Shown: positions 1-6,847 of the stretch, piece after piece
Numbering within the stretch: the first letter of the stretch is position 1
Layout of the letters: every line of letters starts with the position of its first letter
Source of the DNA: Ruminococcaceae bacterium UBA7030
GTDB lineage: Bacteria; Bacillota; Clostridia; Oscillospirales; Acutalibacteraceae
DNA length: 11,697 bases
Direction of reading: 5' to 3'
Assembly: GCA_002494125.1 (NCBI GenBank)
Contig: DLBD01000126.1
Coordinates: 1 to 11,697, forward strand
Notes under the pieces: model-generated
Seen by the model: the letters and a program-made list of their open reading frames with translations, nothing else
Database searches by the model: none
What the model was told of the DNA's origin: nothing
Program-made: the position numbers and the translations under genes

Positions 1-200
1 CACCGCCTCACGGTGGTATGGGAATCGGTCTTGACAGACTTGCTATGATTATTTGCGGCGCCGATTCACTTCGTGACGTTACGGCGTTTCCTAAGGTTCA
101 AAATGCAAGCGAGCTTATGAGCGGTGCACCAAGTTTTATAGACGATGTTCAACTTGAGGAGCTTGGAATACGCCTTGCGGAGGAAAATAATGAGCAGTAA
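1..200 (+). CDS. aspS: Aspartyl-tRNA synthetase, C-terminal fragment
   Basis: This is the last 65 codons of a class II aminoacyl-tRNA synthetase, read in the frame beginning at base 3 and stopping at TAA 198-200; the 5' part lies outside the window. The enzyme charges tRNA-Asp (or tRNA-Asp/Asn in non-discriminating forms) in the cytoplasm. The fragment starts inside class II motif 3, seen as GGMGIGLDRLAM with the ATP-binding Arg, followed by the AspRS-typical run around RDVTAFPKVQNASELM and the usual tail with APSFIDDVQLEELGI. The match to AspRS rather than AsnRS or LysRS rests on this FPK-plus-tail pattern. The end of the gene overlaps the next gene by 11 bases, so the two are almost certainly co-transcribed and may be translationally coupled. 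Confidence 0.95.
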   Translation, partial: PPHGGMGIGLDRLAMIICGADSLRDVTAFPKVQNASELMSGAPSFIDDVQLEELGIRLAEENNEQ

Positions 201-774
201 CTTTTTTGCAATGGTAAACCGTATGAAGCTTATTGACCGCTGGGCTTTGATGCAAAATACCAAGAAGGAAAACATTGCTGAGCACAGCCACTGCGTTGCA
301 GTTATAGCGCATGCTCTTGCACTTATCGGCAACAAGAAATTCGGCAAAAACTACAATTCCGAGAGAGTAAGCCTTCTTGCAATTTACCACGACACGACAG
401 AGGTTATCACAGGCGATATGCCAACACCTGTCAAGTATTATAACGACGAGATTAAACACGTCTATAAGGACATTGAGCATATCGCAGGTCAAAGGCTTCT
501 CTCAATGCTTGATGAAGATTTGAGAGAGGATTACGAGCCGTTTTTCACAAAAAAAGAAGAGGATGAAGAGCTTTGGGCTCTTGTAAAAGCGGCAGACAGA
601 ATAAGCGCACTTATCAAATGCATTGAGGAATACCGAATGGGCAACCGCGAATTTGACAAGGCGCTTGAAAAGCAGGAAAAGATTATCGACTCAATCGAGC
701 TTGAGGAGGTTAAATATTTTAAGAAAAATTACCTCCCCGCGTTTTATCTCACGCTTGATGAGCACACTAAATAA
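190..774 (+). CDS. yfbR: YfbR-type HD-domain 5'-deoxynucleotidase
   Basis: This 194-residue cytoplasmic protein matches Escherichia coli YfbR (199 residues) closely along its whole length. YfbR removes the 5'-phosphate from deoxyribonucleoside monophosphates. The HD metal site is intact: H32 in the EHSH motif, H67-D68 in YHD, E71, D76 in the GDMPTPVKYYN block, and D136 in KAADR. R17 and W18, at the positions of the E. coli substrate-specificity Arg and Trp, are also kept. I chose the ATG at 190 because GGAGG lies at 179-183 with 6 bases of spacing, and the protein then begins like YfbR. The upstream in-frame ATG at 145 would lie deep inside aspS. The gene overlaps the aspS stop by 11 bases and is followed directly by a terminator, so it is the last gene of its operon. 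Confidence 0.93.
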   Translation: MSSNFFAMVNRMKLIDRWALMQNTKKENIAEHSHCVAVIAHALALIGNKKFGKNYNSERVSLLAIYHDTTEVITGDMPTPVKYYNDEIKHVYKDIEHIAGQRLLSMLDEDLREDYEPFFTKKEEDEELWALVKAADRISALIKCIEEYRMGNREFDKALEKQEKIIDSIELEEVKYFKKNYLPAFYLTLDEHTK

Positions 775-780
775 AATGAT

Positions 781-819
781 AAAAGCGATAGTAGTTACAA
801 GTTAACTACTATCGCTTTT
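781..819. terminator. Bidirectional rho-independent terminator
   Basis: A perfect 17-bp inverted repeat (781-797 against 803-819) has a 5-base loop and A/T runs at both outer ends. It therefore forms a hairpin plus U-tract on either strand. It lies between the convergent yfbR (+) and XRE regulator (-) genes; the stop codon of the latter directly adjoins it at 820-822. Confidence 0.93.
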
Positions 820-1428
820 TTACTTCGAGATTGTTTTACGCTGCCATGAATATTTGCCGCATTTAGGACATTTCATATACCTTGTTCTGTTTATGTGCAT
901 AGCCCATAATACGCTTGAATATGTCGGAATATATTTATGATGACATTTTTGACATTCATAATACCCTGCTTTTTGCTCAATTCTTAACGCAAATGGTACC
1001 ATTATTATAAACGGTATAAAACCTGTTATAATAAGGATTATTCTCAGCCGGTCTTCCATTTCAGCAAAAGAAGCAATAAATATTAATACGAAAAATACAA
1101 TACTTATCAATAGCCCTATTACAATTTCCATCTTTAATAATCTTTTATCTGCTTCTTCCTTTTGTTTTACAATTTCTAATAAATTTTTTTCAACCTTTTC
1201 ATTATAACTATTCATTTCTAAAACCTCTCCGCTTAATAGTTCGTTTACGCTTATTCCGAGTATTTCACAAAGCTCAAGCATTATTGATGCGTCAGGCATA
1301 CTGCGTCCCGTCTCCCATTTTGACACAGCTCTGTCTGTTATACCGAGCTTTTCGGAAAGCTGAGCCTGTGTTAATCCCTTTTCTTTTCTTAAGTCTGAAA
1401 TAAATTTTCCGATTTTTATCTGGTCCAT
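820..1428 (-). CDS. Membrane-anchored XRE-family regulator with C-terminal zinc ribbon
   Basis: This 202-residue protein has three parts. Residues 1-65 form a Cro/cI-type helix-turn-helix, with the LTQAQLSEKLGI and RAVSKWETGRSMPD hallmarks. Residues 72-100 are charged and probably helical. Two hydrophobic membrane segments follow at about 102-121 and 129-148. The tail carries two CxxC knuckles, C159/C162 and C187/C190, which look like a zinc ribbon. The start at 1428 is chosen because GGAGG lies at 1436-1440 with a 7-base spacer; a longer reading from 1479 has no such site. XRE domains fused to membrane segments are common in Firmicutes and are usually small local regulators; targets and signal are unknown here. 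The gene follows mmcQ by 68 bases, in which I see no convincing promoter, so the two may share a transcript. Confidence 0.85.
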   Translation of the reverse strand: MDQIKIGKFISDLRKEKGLTQAQLSEKLGITDRAVSKWETGRSMPDASIMLELCEILGISVNELLSGEVLEMNSYNEKVEKNLLEIVKQKEEADKRLLKMEIVIGLLISIVFFVLIFIASFAEMEDRLRIILIITGFIPFIIMVPFALRIEQKAGYYECQKCHHKYIPTYSSVLWAMHINRTRYMKCPKCGKYSWQRKTISK

Positions 1429-1496
1429 TTTCCCACCTCCCGAAAAAAGCGTAACAAAAACAAAAGCAAAAGTAAACAAACTGTCGGTTGAATTAA

Positions 1497-1850
1497 CTAA
1501 AAAGCCATTTCGTGTGCGGTATGAAGCATATTACATATCACCTCGTCAGTAACGCTACCATCAAGGCAAACGCTTATCCAGTGCTCCTTATTCATATGAT
1601 ATGCGGGATAAAAACCCTTCTGGTGAATAAGCGTTCCTATCATAATAGGATCCTCCTTAATCACCATAACATCGGCTCTTCCCTCTTTATTTATTCCGAG
1701 TTTTTTTAGCTCAACGCTGCCGATAAGGGCAAACCACTTTTTACTTGTATTATTTCTCAAAACAGCATATGACGGAAATTTCGCCCATAAGTATTCGGGC
1801 AGTACGCCAAACTCATTTTCAACAAAATCAAATATTTCTTCTCTGTTCAT
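1497..1850 (-). CDS. MmcQ/YjbR family protein
   Basis: This 117-residue protein has the usual length for the MmcQ/YjbR (DUF419) family, small single-domain proteins with a CyaY-like fold. They are often labelled DNA-binding, but their biochemical role is not established. Family features seen are the N-terminal helix with IFDFVENEFG, KWFA at 38-41, and the C-terminal block around GFYPAYHMNKEHWISV (79-94). The ATG at 1850 is chosen because GAGG stands 6 bases upstream. A longer start at 1877 falls in the loop of the terminator hairpin and has no ribosome site. The start codon lies only about ten bases past the terminator of the kinase-like gene, so expression probably needs read-through. The stop is TAG. 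Confidence 0.85.
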   Translation of the reverse strand: MNREEIFDFVENEFGVLPEYLWAKFPSYAVLRNNTSKKWFALIGSVELKKLGINKEGRADVMVIKEDPIMIGTLIHQKGFYPAYHMNKEHWISVCLDGSVTDEVICNMLHTAHEMAF

Positions 1851-1860
1851 AATTTGCCTC

Positions 1861-1894
1861 AAAAAGCGGGATACCAAGAAGTCGGTATCCCGCT
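1861..1894 (-). terminator. Rho-independent terminator after the kinase-like gene, inside the mmcQ leader
   Basis: On the minus strand an 11-bp perfect GC-containing stem (1884-1894 against 1865-1875) with an 8-base loop is followed by a run of T. It begins 5 bases after the TAA of the kinase-like gene (1900-1902). The T-run ends just before the mmcQ ribosome site, so the hairpin also serves as the immediate leader of mmcQ. Confidence 0.9.
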
Positions 1895-1899
1895 GAAAT

Positions 1900-3558
1900 T
1901 TATTCTGCTGCAGGCTCGGTAGTTGTTGTAGTAACCTCTTCCCCGTAAACCTGTAGAATTATCTCGTCACCCTTTGCAACGGTTGAGCCCGCCTTCGGAG
2001 CCATTCCATAGCTTGACTTGACCTGACCTGCTTTATGGCCTTCATCATTATAAATCTCGACTGTCGAAACCTTAAAGCCTTGAGCTTCCAAAATCTTTGT
2101 AGCCTCTTCAAGTGAAAGTCCTCCGACATCAGGAACCTCAACAGTTTCGACGCCCTTGCTTACTGTGAGCACAATCTCCGTGCCCTCGTCAACCTCATCG
2201 CCTGCTTTAACAGACTGCTTGAAGATTATTCCCTCTTCTGCTTCGGTTGAATATTCGGCAACGAAAGAAATCTTAAACTGCTTATTCCACGTTGCGTTAT
2301 TCTGAATATCACTTTGTGTATAGCCAGCTGCAGTAAAATCCGGAACGGTGTGTTTCTGAAGCTGAGTTGTTGCTTCGGTTGTAGTTTCCTTTTGGTCAAA
2401 TTTTCCGCTTGTAACCGCCCAAACGCCGCCAACAACAGCTGCGATAATAAGAATAACAAGAACTATTATTACAGCGTTACTGCTGTTTTTCTTCTTTTTA
2501 TCATCGTCAACGGGATAGCCCTTATAATATTTTTCTTTTTCAACAGGGTCTTTCTCAGGCTGCTTCGGTATCGGATTTGCTGACGCAGCGACAACTGCCG
2601 GAGCTGCATTGAGCTGTTCGCGAAACGCTTCAACTGTCTGAGTTCTTTTTTCAGGGTAAACCTGAAGCCCGCCGCCAAGAGCCTTGATTATATGTGTAGG
2701 GATTTTTTCCGCTATTGAATTAGGAATCATCAGCTTGTCGTTAGTTTCTCTTGAGATTGCACTCGGCGGATTTTGTCCGACAAGCGCTCTGAAAATACAA
2801 GCCGAGAAAGCATAAATATCAGTTGCAGCACAAACCTTATGAGCATTGTCATACTGCTCGAGCGCAGTGTATCCCTCATGAGGAGTAAACTCAAGCACAG
2901 ACTGTGCAACGTTCGCCTCGGGAATATTTATTGTGCTGAGCCTAACCTTGCCGTCACGACAAAGTATTAGATTATCCGGGCAAATACCGCCGTAAATAAT
3001 TCCGTTTGAGTGAAGCGCTTCAAGCGTTGTAAGAACAGGCATAAACATAAGTCTTGCCTTGTCCCAAAGGATATTACCTTCCGGATTTCTTAAAAGAAAC
3101 TCACGAAGCGTTATTGACTCAAGATATTCGCATATCGCATATGCTGTTTCATTTAGTTCAAAAACATCATAGGTCTGAACAACAGCTGAAAGATTATGAA
3201 GCTTTGTAACAGTTGTCCAAAGGTTTACAAAGGAGTCCTTAAGCCTTGCATAATCGGTTTTATATCTTTCTCTAACATGGACGTCGTTATTACCCTCAAG
3301 CCTGTTTGCAATGCCCTTCGGAAGAAATTCACGGATAACGCAAGGTGCGTCAAACTCCTGGTCATAGCCCATATATACAACGCTGTCGCTCTCTCTTGAG
3401 ATAACAGCACCAACTACATATCTTGAATTAAGCTCTGTTTTCGGAGCAAGGAAATCGGTTTGAGTAACCGTATCATTGTCATAACCGCAGTTTTGACAAA
3501 CGCTGCCGTTTTCAAGCTCTTCAAAACAGTTCATACAAAGATTATCAATATTTTTCAA
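1900..3558 (-). CDS. PASTA-domain kinase-like membrane receptor (probable pseudokinase) with N-terminal zinc ribbon
   Basis: Numbering here is from a GTG at 3567 (555 residues). The order is: zinc ribbon C11/C14/C24/C27; a protein-kinase-like domain about 49-320; an Ala/Pro/Lys-rich linker; one membrane helix about 364-386; two PASTA-like repeats (about 406-472 and 474-543); a Thr-rich tail. PASTA kinases (PknB/PrkC type) sense muropeptides or lipid II outside the cell and phosphorylate proteins inside. Here the catalytic signature is lost: the glycine loop reads GAVISRESDSVVY, the VAIK Lys is R79, HRD is Y192-G193-G194 and the DFG Asp is T212. Structural positions N199 and D250 remain. I prefer TTG at 3558 as the start, because GGAG lies 7 bases before it, whereas GTG 3567 overlaps that site. 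A terminator follows the stop. I infer a signalling or scaffold role without ATP-dependent catalysis. Confidence 0.88.
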   Translation of the reverse strand: MKNIDNLCMNCFEELENGSVCQNCGYDNDTVTQTDFLAPKTELNSRYVVGAVISRESDSVVYMGYDQEFDAPCVIREFLPKGIANRLEGNNDVHVRERYKTDYARLKDSFVNLWTTVTKLHNLSAVVQTYDVFELNETAYAICEYLESITLREFLLRNPEGNILWDKARLMFMPVLTTLEALHSNGIIYGGICPDNLILCRDGKVRLSTINIPEANVAQSVLEFTPHEGYTALEQYDNAHKVCAATDIYAFSACIFRALVGQNPPSAISRETNDKLMIPNSIAEKIPTHIIKALGGGLQVYPEKRTQTVEAFREQLNAAPAVVAASANPIPKQPEKDPVEKEKYYKGYPVDDDKKKKNSSNAVIIVLVILIIAAVVGGVWAVTSGKFDQKETTTEATTQLQKHTVPDFTAAGYTQSDIQNNATWNKQFKISFVAEYSTEAEEGIIFKQSVKAGDEVDEGTEIVLTVSKGVETVEVPDVGGLSLEEATKILEAQGFKVSTVEIYNDEGHKAGQVKSSYGMAPKAGSTVAKGDEIILQVYGEEVTTTTTEPAAE

Positions 3559-3606
3559 ATTTATCACTCCATATAAAGTGTTATACTTTTTAACAGTCTA
3601 TTATTA

Positions 3607-3634
3607 ATAATACCACAAGAATTGTCTTTGTCAA
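3607..3634 (-). promoter_or_regulatory. Sigma-A promoter for the PASTA kinase-like gene
   Basis: On the minus strand a perfect TTGACA (3629-3634) and TATTAT (3607-3612) are separated by 16 bases. Transcription would start near 3600, giving a leader of about 40 bases before the TTG start at 3558. It lies back to back with the yhaM promoter in the 214-to-223-base divergent gap. Confidence 0.85.
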
Positions 3635-3725
3635 GAAGAATGGAGTCCTATTTTGGTCTTATAAAATATATTTTACAAATACTTAATTTTTTAGCATAAA
3701 GCACAAAATACATATCAAAATTTCA

Positions 3726-3754
3726 TTGAATTAGCACAGCATATATTGTATAAT
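3726..3754 (+). promoter_or_regulatory. Sigma-A promoter for the yhaM-prmA-ltrA operon
   Basis: TTGAAT (3726-3731) and a perfect TATAAT (3749-3754) are separated by 17 bases. The expected start point near 3761 gives a short leader of about 21 bases carrying GGAG at 3770-3773, 8 bases before the yhaM ATG. Confidence 0.85.
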
Positions 3755-3781
3755 AAATTGATTAAGATTGGAGATGATTTT

Positions 3782-4708
3782 ATGGCATCATACGCAATGA
3801 TTAAAGAATTAAATGAAAAAAAAGACAAAAACGGTAACGGCTATCTTGACCTTGTTGTAATAGGCAGCGACAAAAAGGAATATCCTGCTAAGGTGTGGAG
3901 ATTTGAAAATAACGGCTCCTTTGCAGCCGATGATGTTGTTGAGCTTGAATACACGGTTGACAACTACAAGGGCAAAACGCAGCTTAATATAACAAAAATT
4001 GTCCACGCTCCCGACGATATGGCAAAGGACTTTGTTCCCTCCTCGGAGTATGACGGAAAGGCTGTTTTTACAAGGCTTCTTGACAAGGTTAACAATTTTA
4101 AAGACAGCGAGCTTAAGGAAATTGTTTATTCAATTTTAACCGAAAACAGAGAAAAGCTCGAGGTTTATCCTGCTGCATACAGACTTCACCACGCAATAGT
4201 CGGCGGTCTTATGCTTCACACCGCTTCAATAGTTGAAATGGCGGAGAAAACCTGTCAGGTTTATCCAAATGTAAACAGGGAGCTTCTCCTTTCCGGAGCT
4301 ATTCTCCATGACGTTGCGAAGACCTTTGAGATGCAGACGTCAAAAAGCGGTCTTTGCAGCGGTTACACAGTCGGCGGCGAACTTATCGGGCATCTTGTTA
4401 AGGGTGCAATGTATGTTGAAGAAACTGCAAAAAAACTCAGTATAAACAGCGAAAAGGTTACTCTTCTTGAACATATGATTTTATCCCACCACGGTGTTCC
4501 GGAATACGGTTCACCTGTAAGACCGATGTTTCTTGAGGCAGAAATTCTTTCGGCGCTTGACAGTCTTGACGCAACAATTTTTGAAATAAACAGTGCTACA
4601 AGCGCAGTTGAAGAAGGAAGCTTTACGGACAGGCAGTGGGCACTTGACCAAAGAAAGCTTTATAATCACGGACTCGGCTCAACCGAGCACAAGGTAAATC
4701 TGGAGTAA
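3782..4708 (+). CDS. yhaM: 3'-5' exoribonuclease, YhaM family (OB fold plus HD domain)
   Basis: This 308-residue cytoplasmic protein matches Bacillus subtilis YhaM (about 314 residues) in length and layout. YhaM is a metal-dependent 3'-5' exonuclease acting on RNA and single-stranded DNA. Residues 1-80 form an OB-fold-like nucleic-acid-binding part (YLDLVVIGSD, PAKVWRF, LEYTVDNYKGKTQLNI). The HD domain follows with all expected ligands: H137 in RLHHAIVGGL, H146, H176-D177 in ILHDVAK, H204 in GHL, H231, H236-H237 in LSHHG, and D260 with a downstream LDA. The ATG at 3782 is supported by GGAG 8 bases upstream; a longer reading from 3746 starts at the promoter -10 box and is unlikely. It is the first gene of a three-gene operon, and its own stop overlaps the region carrying the prmA ribosome site. 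Confidence 0.92.
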   Translation: MASYAMIKELNEKKDKNGNGYLDLVVIGSDKKEYPAKVWRFENNGSFAADDVVELEYTVDNYKGKTQLNITKIVHAPDDMAKDFVPSSEYDGKAVFTRLLDKVNNFKDSELKEIVYSILTENREKLEVYPAAYRLHHAIVGGLMLHTASIVEMAEKTCQVYPNVNRELLLSGAILHDVAKTFEMQTSKSGLCSGYTVGGELIGHLVKGAMYVEETAKKLSINSEKVTLLEHMILSHHGVPEYGSPVRPMFLEAEILSALDSLDATIFEINSATSAVEEGSFTDRQWALDQRKLYNHGLGSTEHKVNLE

Positions 4709-4712
4709 TAAT

Positions 4713-5654
4713 ATGGACACTAACGAAAGCTGGAGCGAAATTGCCATTAAGGTTGCTACAAAGGATATTGACACCGCCGGGAATATAGCAAATATGGTTG
4801 TCCCCTACGGTATTTATATTGAGGATTATTCCGACCTTGAGGGTGAGGTTATGGAAATTGCACACATTGACCTGATTGAAGAAAGTCTGCTTAACGCAGA
4901 CAGGACAAAGGGTATAATCCATATCTATATTAACCCGCACGAAAATCCTCTTGAAGCCGTTTCATTTATCAGGGAAAGGCTTGAAAATGAAAATATTGAA
5001 TATGAGCTTTCAACTGCTGACTGTATGACCGAAGACTGGGTGAACAACTGGAAGCAGTATTTTCATCCCATGCCTGTTGGCAGCAGGCTTTTAATCCGTC
5101 CAACCTGGGAGGACGAATATGACGCAGGCGACAGAAAGGTGCTTCATATTGAGCCGGGGCTTGCGTTTGGAACAGGCAGTCACCCGACTACAAAGCTCTG
5201 TCTTGAAACGCTTGAAAGATATGTAAAAGAAGGCTCTGCTGTTCTTGATATCGGTTGCGGAAGCGGTATTCTTTCAATAGCCTGCCTTCTTCTCGGTGCA
5301 AGAAGTGCGCTCGGCGTTGACATTGATTCGCTCGCAGTTAAAACCGCCCTTTCAAATGCGCAGGAAAACGGCTTTGACACAAACCGTTTCAACGCTGTTC
5401 AGGGTAATCTTTCCGACAAGGTAAGCGGAAAATATGACATCGTTGTAGCAAATATTGTTGCAGACATTATTATGGAATTTAACAGCGAAGTCGGAAAATT
5501 TCTTAAAGACGACGGCGTATATATTACAGGCGGAATAATCGAAACAAGGGAGGATGAGGTGCTTTTCTCCTTTGCACAAAACGGCTTTAAGGTTATTGAA
5601 AGATTTGAAGAAAAGGGCTGGCTTGTTTTTGCCCTTAAAAAGGATAACGGGTAA
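4713..5654 (+). CDS. prmA: Ribosomal protein L11 methyltransferase
   Basis: This 313-residue protein has full PrmA length. PrmA uses S-adenosylmethionine to methylate amino groups of ribosomal protein L11 in the cytoplasm. The N-terminal L11-recognition domain (about 1-100) is followed by the family linker EDWVNNWKQYFHP (107-119) and the signature EPGLAFGTGSHPTT (147-160). The SAM-binding motif I is DIGCGSG (179-185), followed by the acidic GVDID (201-205). The family NIL motif appears as VANIVADI (245-252), a conservative change. GGAG at 4702-4705 sits 7 bases before the ATG and reaches into the end of yhaM; the intergenic gap is 4 bases. The last base of the TAA stop is the first base of the next gene's ATG, which suggests coupled translation. 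Confidence 0.95.
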   Translation: MDTNESWSEIAIKVATKDIDTAGNIANMVVPYGIYIEDYSDLEGEVMEIAHIDLIEESLLNADRTKGIIHIYINPHENPLEAVSFIRERLENENIEYELSTADCMTEDWVNNWKQYFHPMPVGSRLLIRPTWEDEYDAGDRKVLHIEPGLAFGTGSHPTTKLCLETLERYVKEGSAVLDIGCGSGILSIACLLLGARSALGVDIDSLAVKTALSNAQENGFDTNRFNAVQGNLSDKVSGKYDIVVANIVADIIMEFNSEVGKFLKDDGVYITGGIIETREDEVLFSFAQNGFKVIERFEEKGWLVFALKKDNG

Positions 5655-6805
5655 TGGTTGAAAAATCTCTGAAAAAAGAAAAGAAGGTTGAATATATTGA
5701 GCTGATTTACGACCTTGTGTTTGTATATATAATCGGCAAAAACAATTCACTTTTACATAATTTTTCAAATGGCTTTGTTGAGCAAAAGGCGTTTATTGCA
5801 TACATCCTATGCTCTCTTGCTATTATACAGGTATGGAATTTCAGTACATTTTACATCAACATATTCGGCAGGAATAAAGCAAGGGATTACATATTTCTGT
5901 TCATAAATATGTATCTGCTTTATTTCATAGGCGAAGGTACAAGAACCGACTGGCAAAACTATAATATTCAGTACCATCTTGCGTGGGGGCTTATTCTTGT
6001 CAACGTAGGCTTGCAGTATGCTATTGAGCTTAAAAACCAAAAGGGCAATGCGCTCAACACAAGCATTATAAAAAGAATGTGTTTTGTGCTTTTTACCGAG
6101 GCAATCATCGTCTTTTCAGCATGCTTTACACCGCTTAATGCGGGCATAATTCTTTCTGCTGTTGCAATTATTTGCGGAGTTCTTCTCACCTTTTTCAGCA
6201 GAAAAGGAACAAAGGAAAGCGTTGTTGATTTTATGCACCTAACGGAGAGAGTAATGCTTTATGTTGTGTTCTCCTTCGGTGAAATGATTATTGCGCTTTC
6301 AAGCTATTTCACAGGTGACGGAAGCTTCAGCGCAAATACAATCTATTTTTCGCTTTCTGCATTTCTGATTGTTGTCGGACTGTTTTTAAGCTACGGTCTT
6401 GTTTACGACAAGCTCATAAACCGGGAGGGCTCATATAACGGTCTTGTGTATATGCTTGTGCATATTTTCATAATCTTTTCGATGAACAACATAACCGCAT
6501 CGCTTGAATTTATGCGTGAAGAAGAAATAAGAATACTTCCGAAAATGCTGTTTCTTGTGGCATCAATCGTTATGTATTTCCTGTTTATCTTTCTGCTTCG
6601 AGGATATTTCAAGGAGGAATATAAACACGAAAAGGTGCTTCTTATAAACACAACGCTTATAACTGCGGCGTTTGTTGTGCTGATGCTTCTTTTCAGAAAT
6701 AATATGAATATAAATATCATCATTTCGGTTATATATGTATTTGCGGTTTATCTTGCGCTTTATCCCATCTGCACTCGCAAGGCAGATAAAATATCAAATA
6801 AATGA
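5654..6805 (+). CDS. LtrA family polytopic membrane protein
   Basis: This 383-residue integral membrane protein has about ten hydrophobic segments and no signal peptide. Two LtrA-family blocks are clear: the N-terminal VEYIELIYDLVFVY (12-25) and the central HLTERVMLYVVFSFGEMII (195-213), where the family usually has an R-x-x-x-x-x-x-x-GE motif. LtrA was named from a Listeria mutant impaired at low temperature; its molecular activity is unknown, and some authors place the family near membrane transport or sensing proteins. The gene starts at ATG 5654, overlapping the prmA stop by one base, with AGGA at 5641-5644. It is the last gene of the yhaM-prmA operon and is followed within 4 bases by a strong terminator. 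A functional link to its housekeeping neighbours is not evident. Confidence 0.85.
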   Translation: MVEKSLKKEKKVEYIELIYDLVFVYIIGKNNSLLHNFSNGFVEQKAFIAYILCSLAIIQVWNFSTFYINIFGRNKARDYIFLFINMYLLYFIGEGTRTDWQNYNIQYHLAWGLILVNVGLQYAIELKNQKGNALNTSIIKRMCFVLFTEAIIVFSACFTPLNAGIILSAVAIICGVLLTFFSRKGTKESVVDFMHLTERVMLYVVFSFGEMIIALSSYFTGDGSFSANTIYFSLSAFLIVVGLFLSYGLVYDKLINREGSYNGLVYMLVHIFIIFSMNNITASLEFMREEEIRILPKMLFLVASIVMYFLFIFLLRGYFKEEYKHEKVLLINTTLITAAFVVLMLLFRNNMNINIIISVIYVFAVYLALYPICTRKADKISNK

Positions 6806-6808
6806 ATA

Positions 6809-6846
6809 AAAACGAGATTGCACCAGGCGAGGTGCAATCTCGTTTT
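6809..6846. terminator. Bidirectional rho-independent terminator
   Basis: A perfect 16-bp stem (6809-6824 against 6831-6846) with a 6-base loop has T-runs on the 3' side on both strands. It ends the yhaM-prmA-ltrA operon on the plus strand and the four-gene clc operon on the minus strand, whose last stop is at 6848-6850. Confidence 0.93.
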
Positions 6847-6847
6847 C

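Noticed and set aside
136..492. 118-codon minus-strand reading frame
   Set aside because: It is antisense to aspS and yfbR, both of which have clear family matches in the other strand.
1429..1496. Separate promoter for the XRE regulator
   Set aside because: Only three-of-six matches to a -10 element were found; the region is T-rich on the coding strand without a credible pair of boxes.
1851..1877. Longer start for the MmcQ/YjbR gene at ATG 1877
   Set aside because: The ATG falls in the loop of the terminator hairpin, has no ribosome site, and the family N-terminus fits ATG 1850.
3575..3589. Near-palindrome around AAAGTGTTATACTTT as an operator
   Set aside because: The symmetry is imperfect and in A/T-rich sequence, with no second copy near the other promoters in the window.
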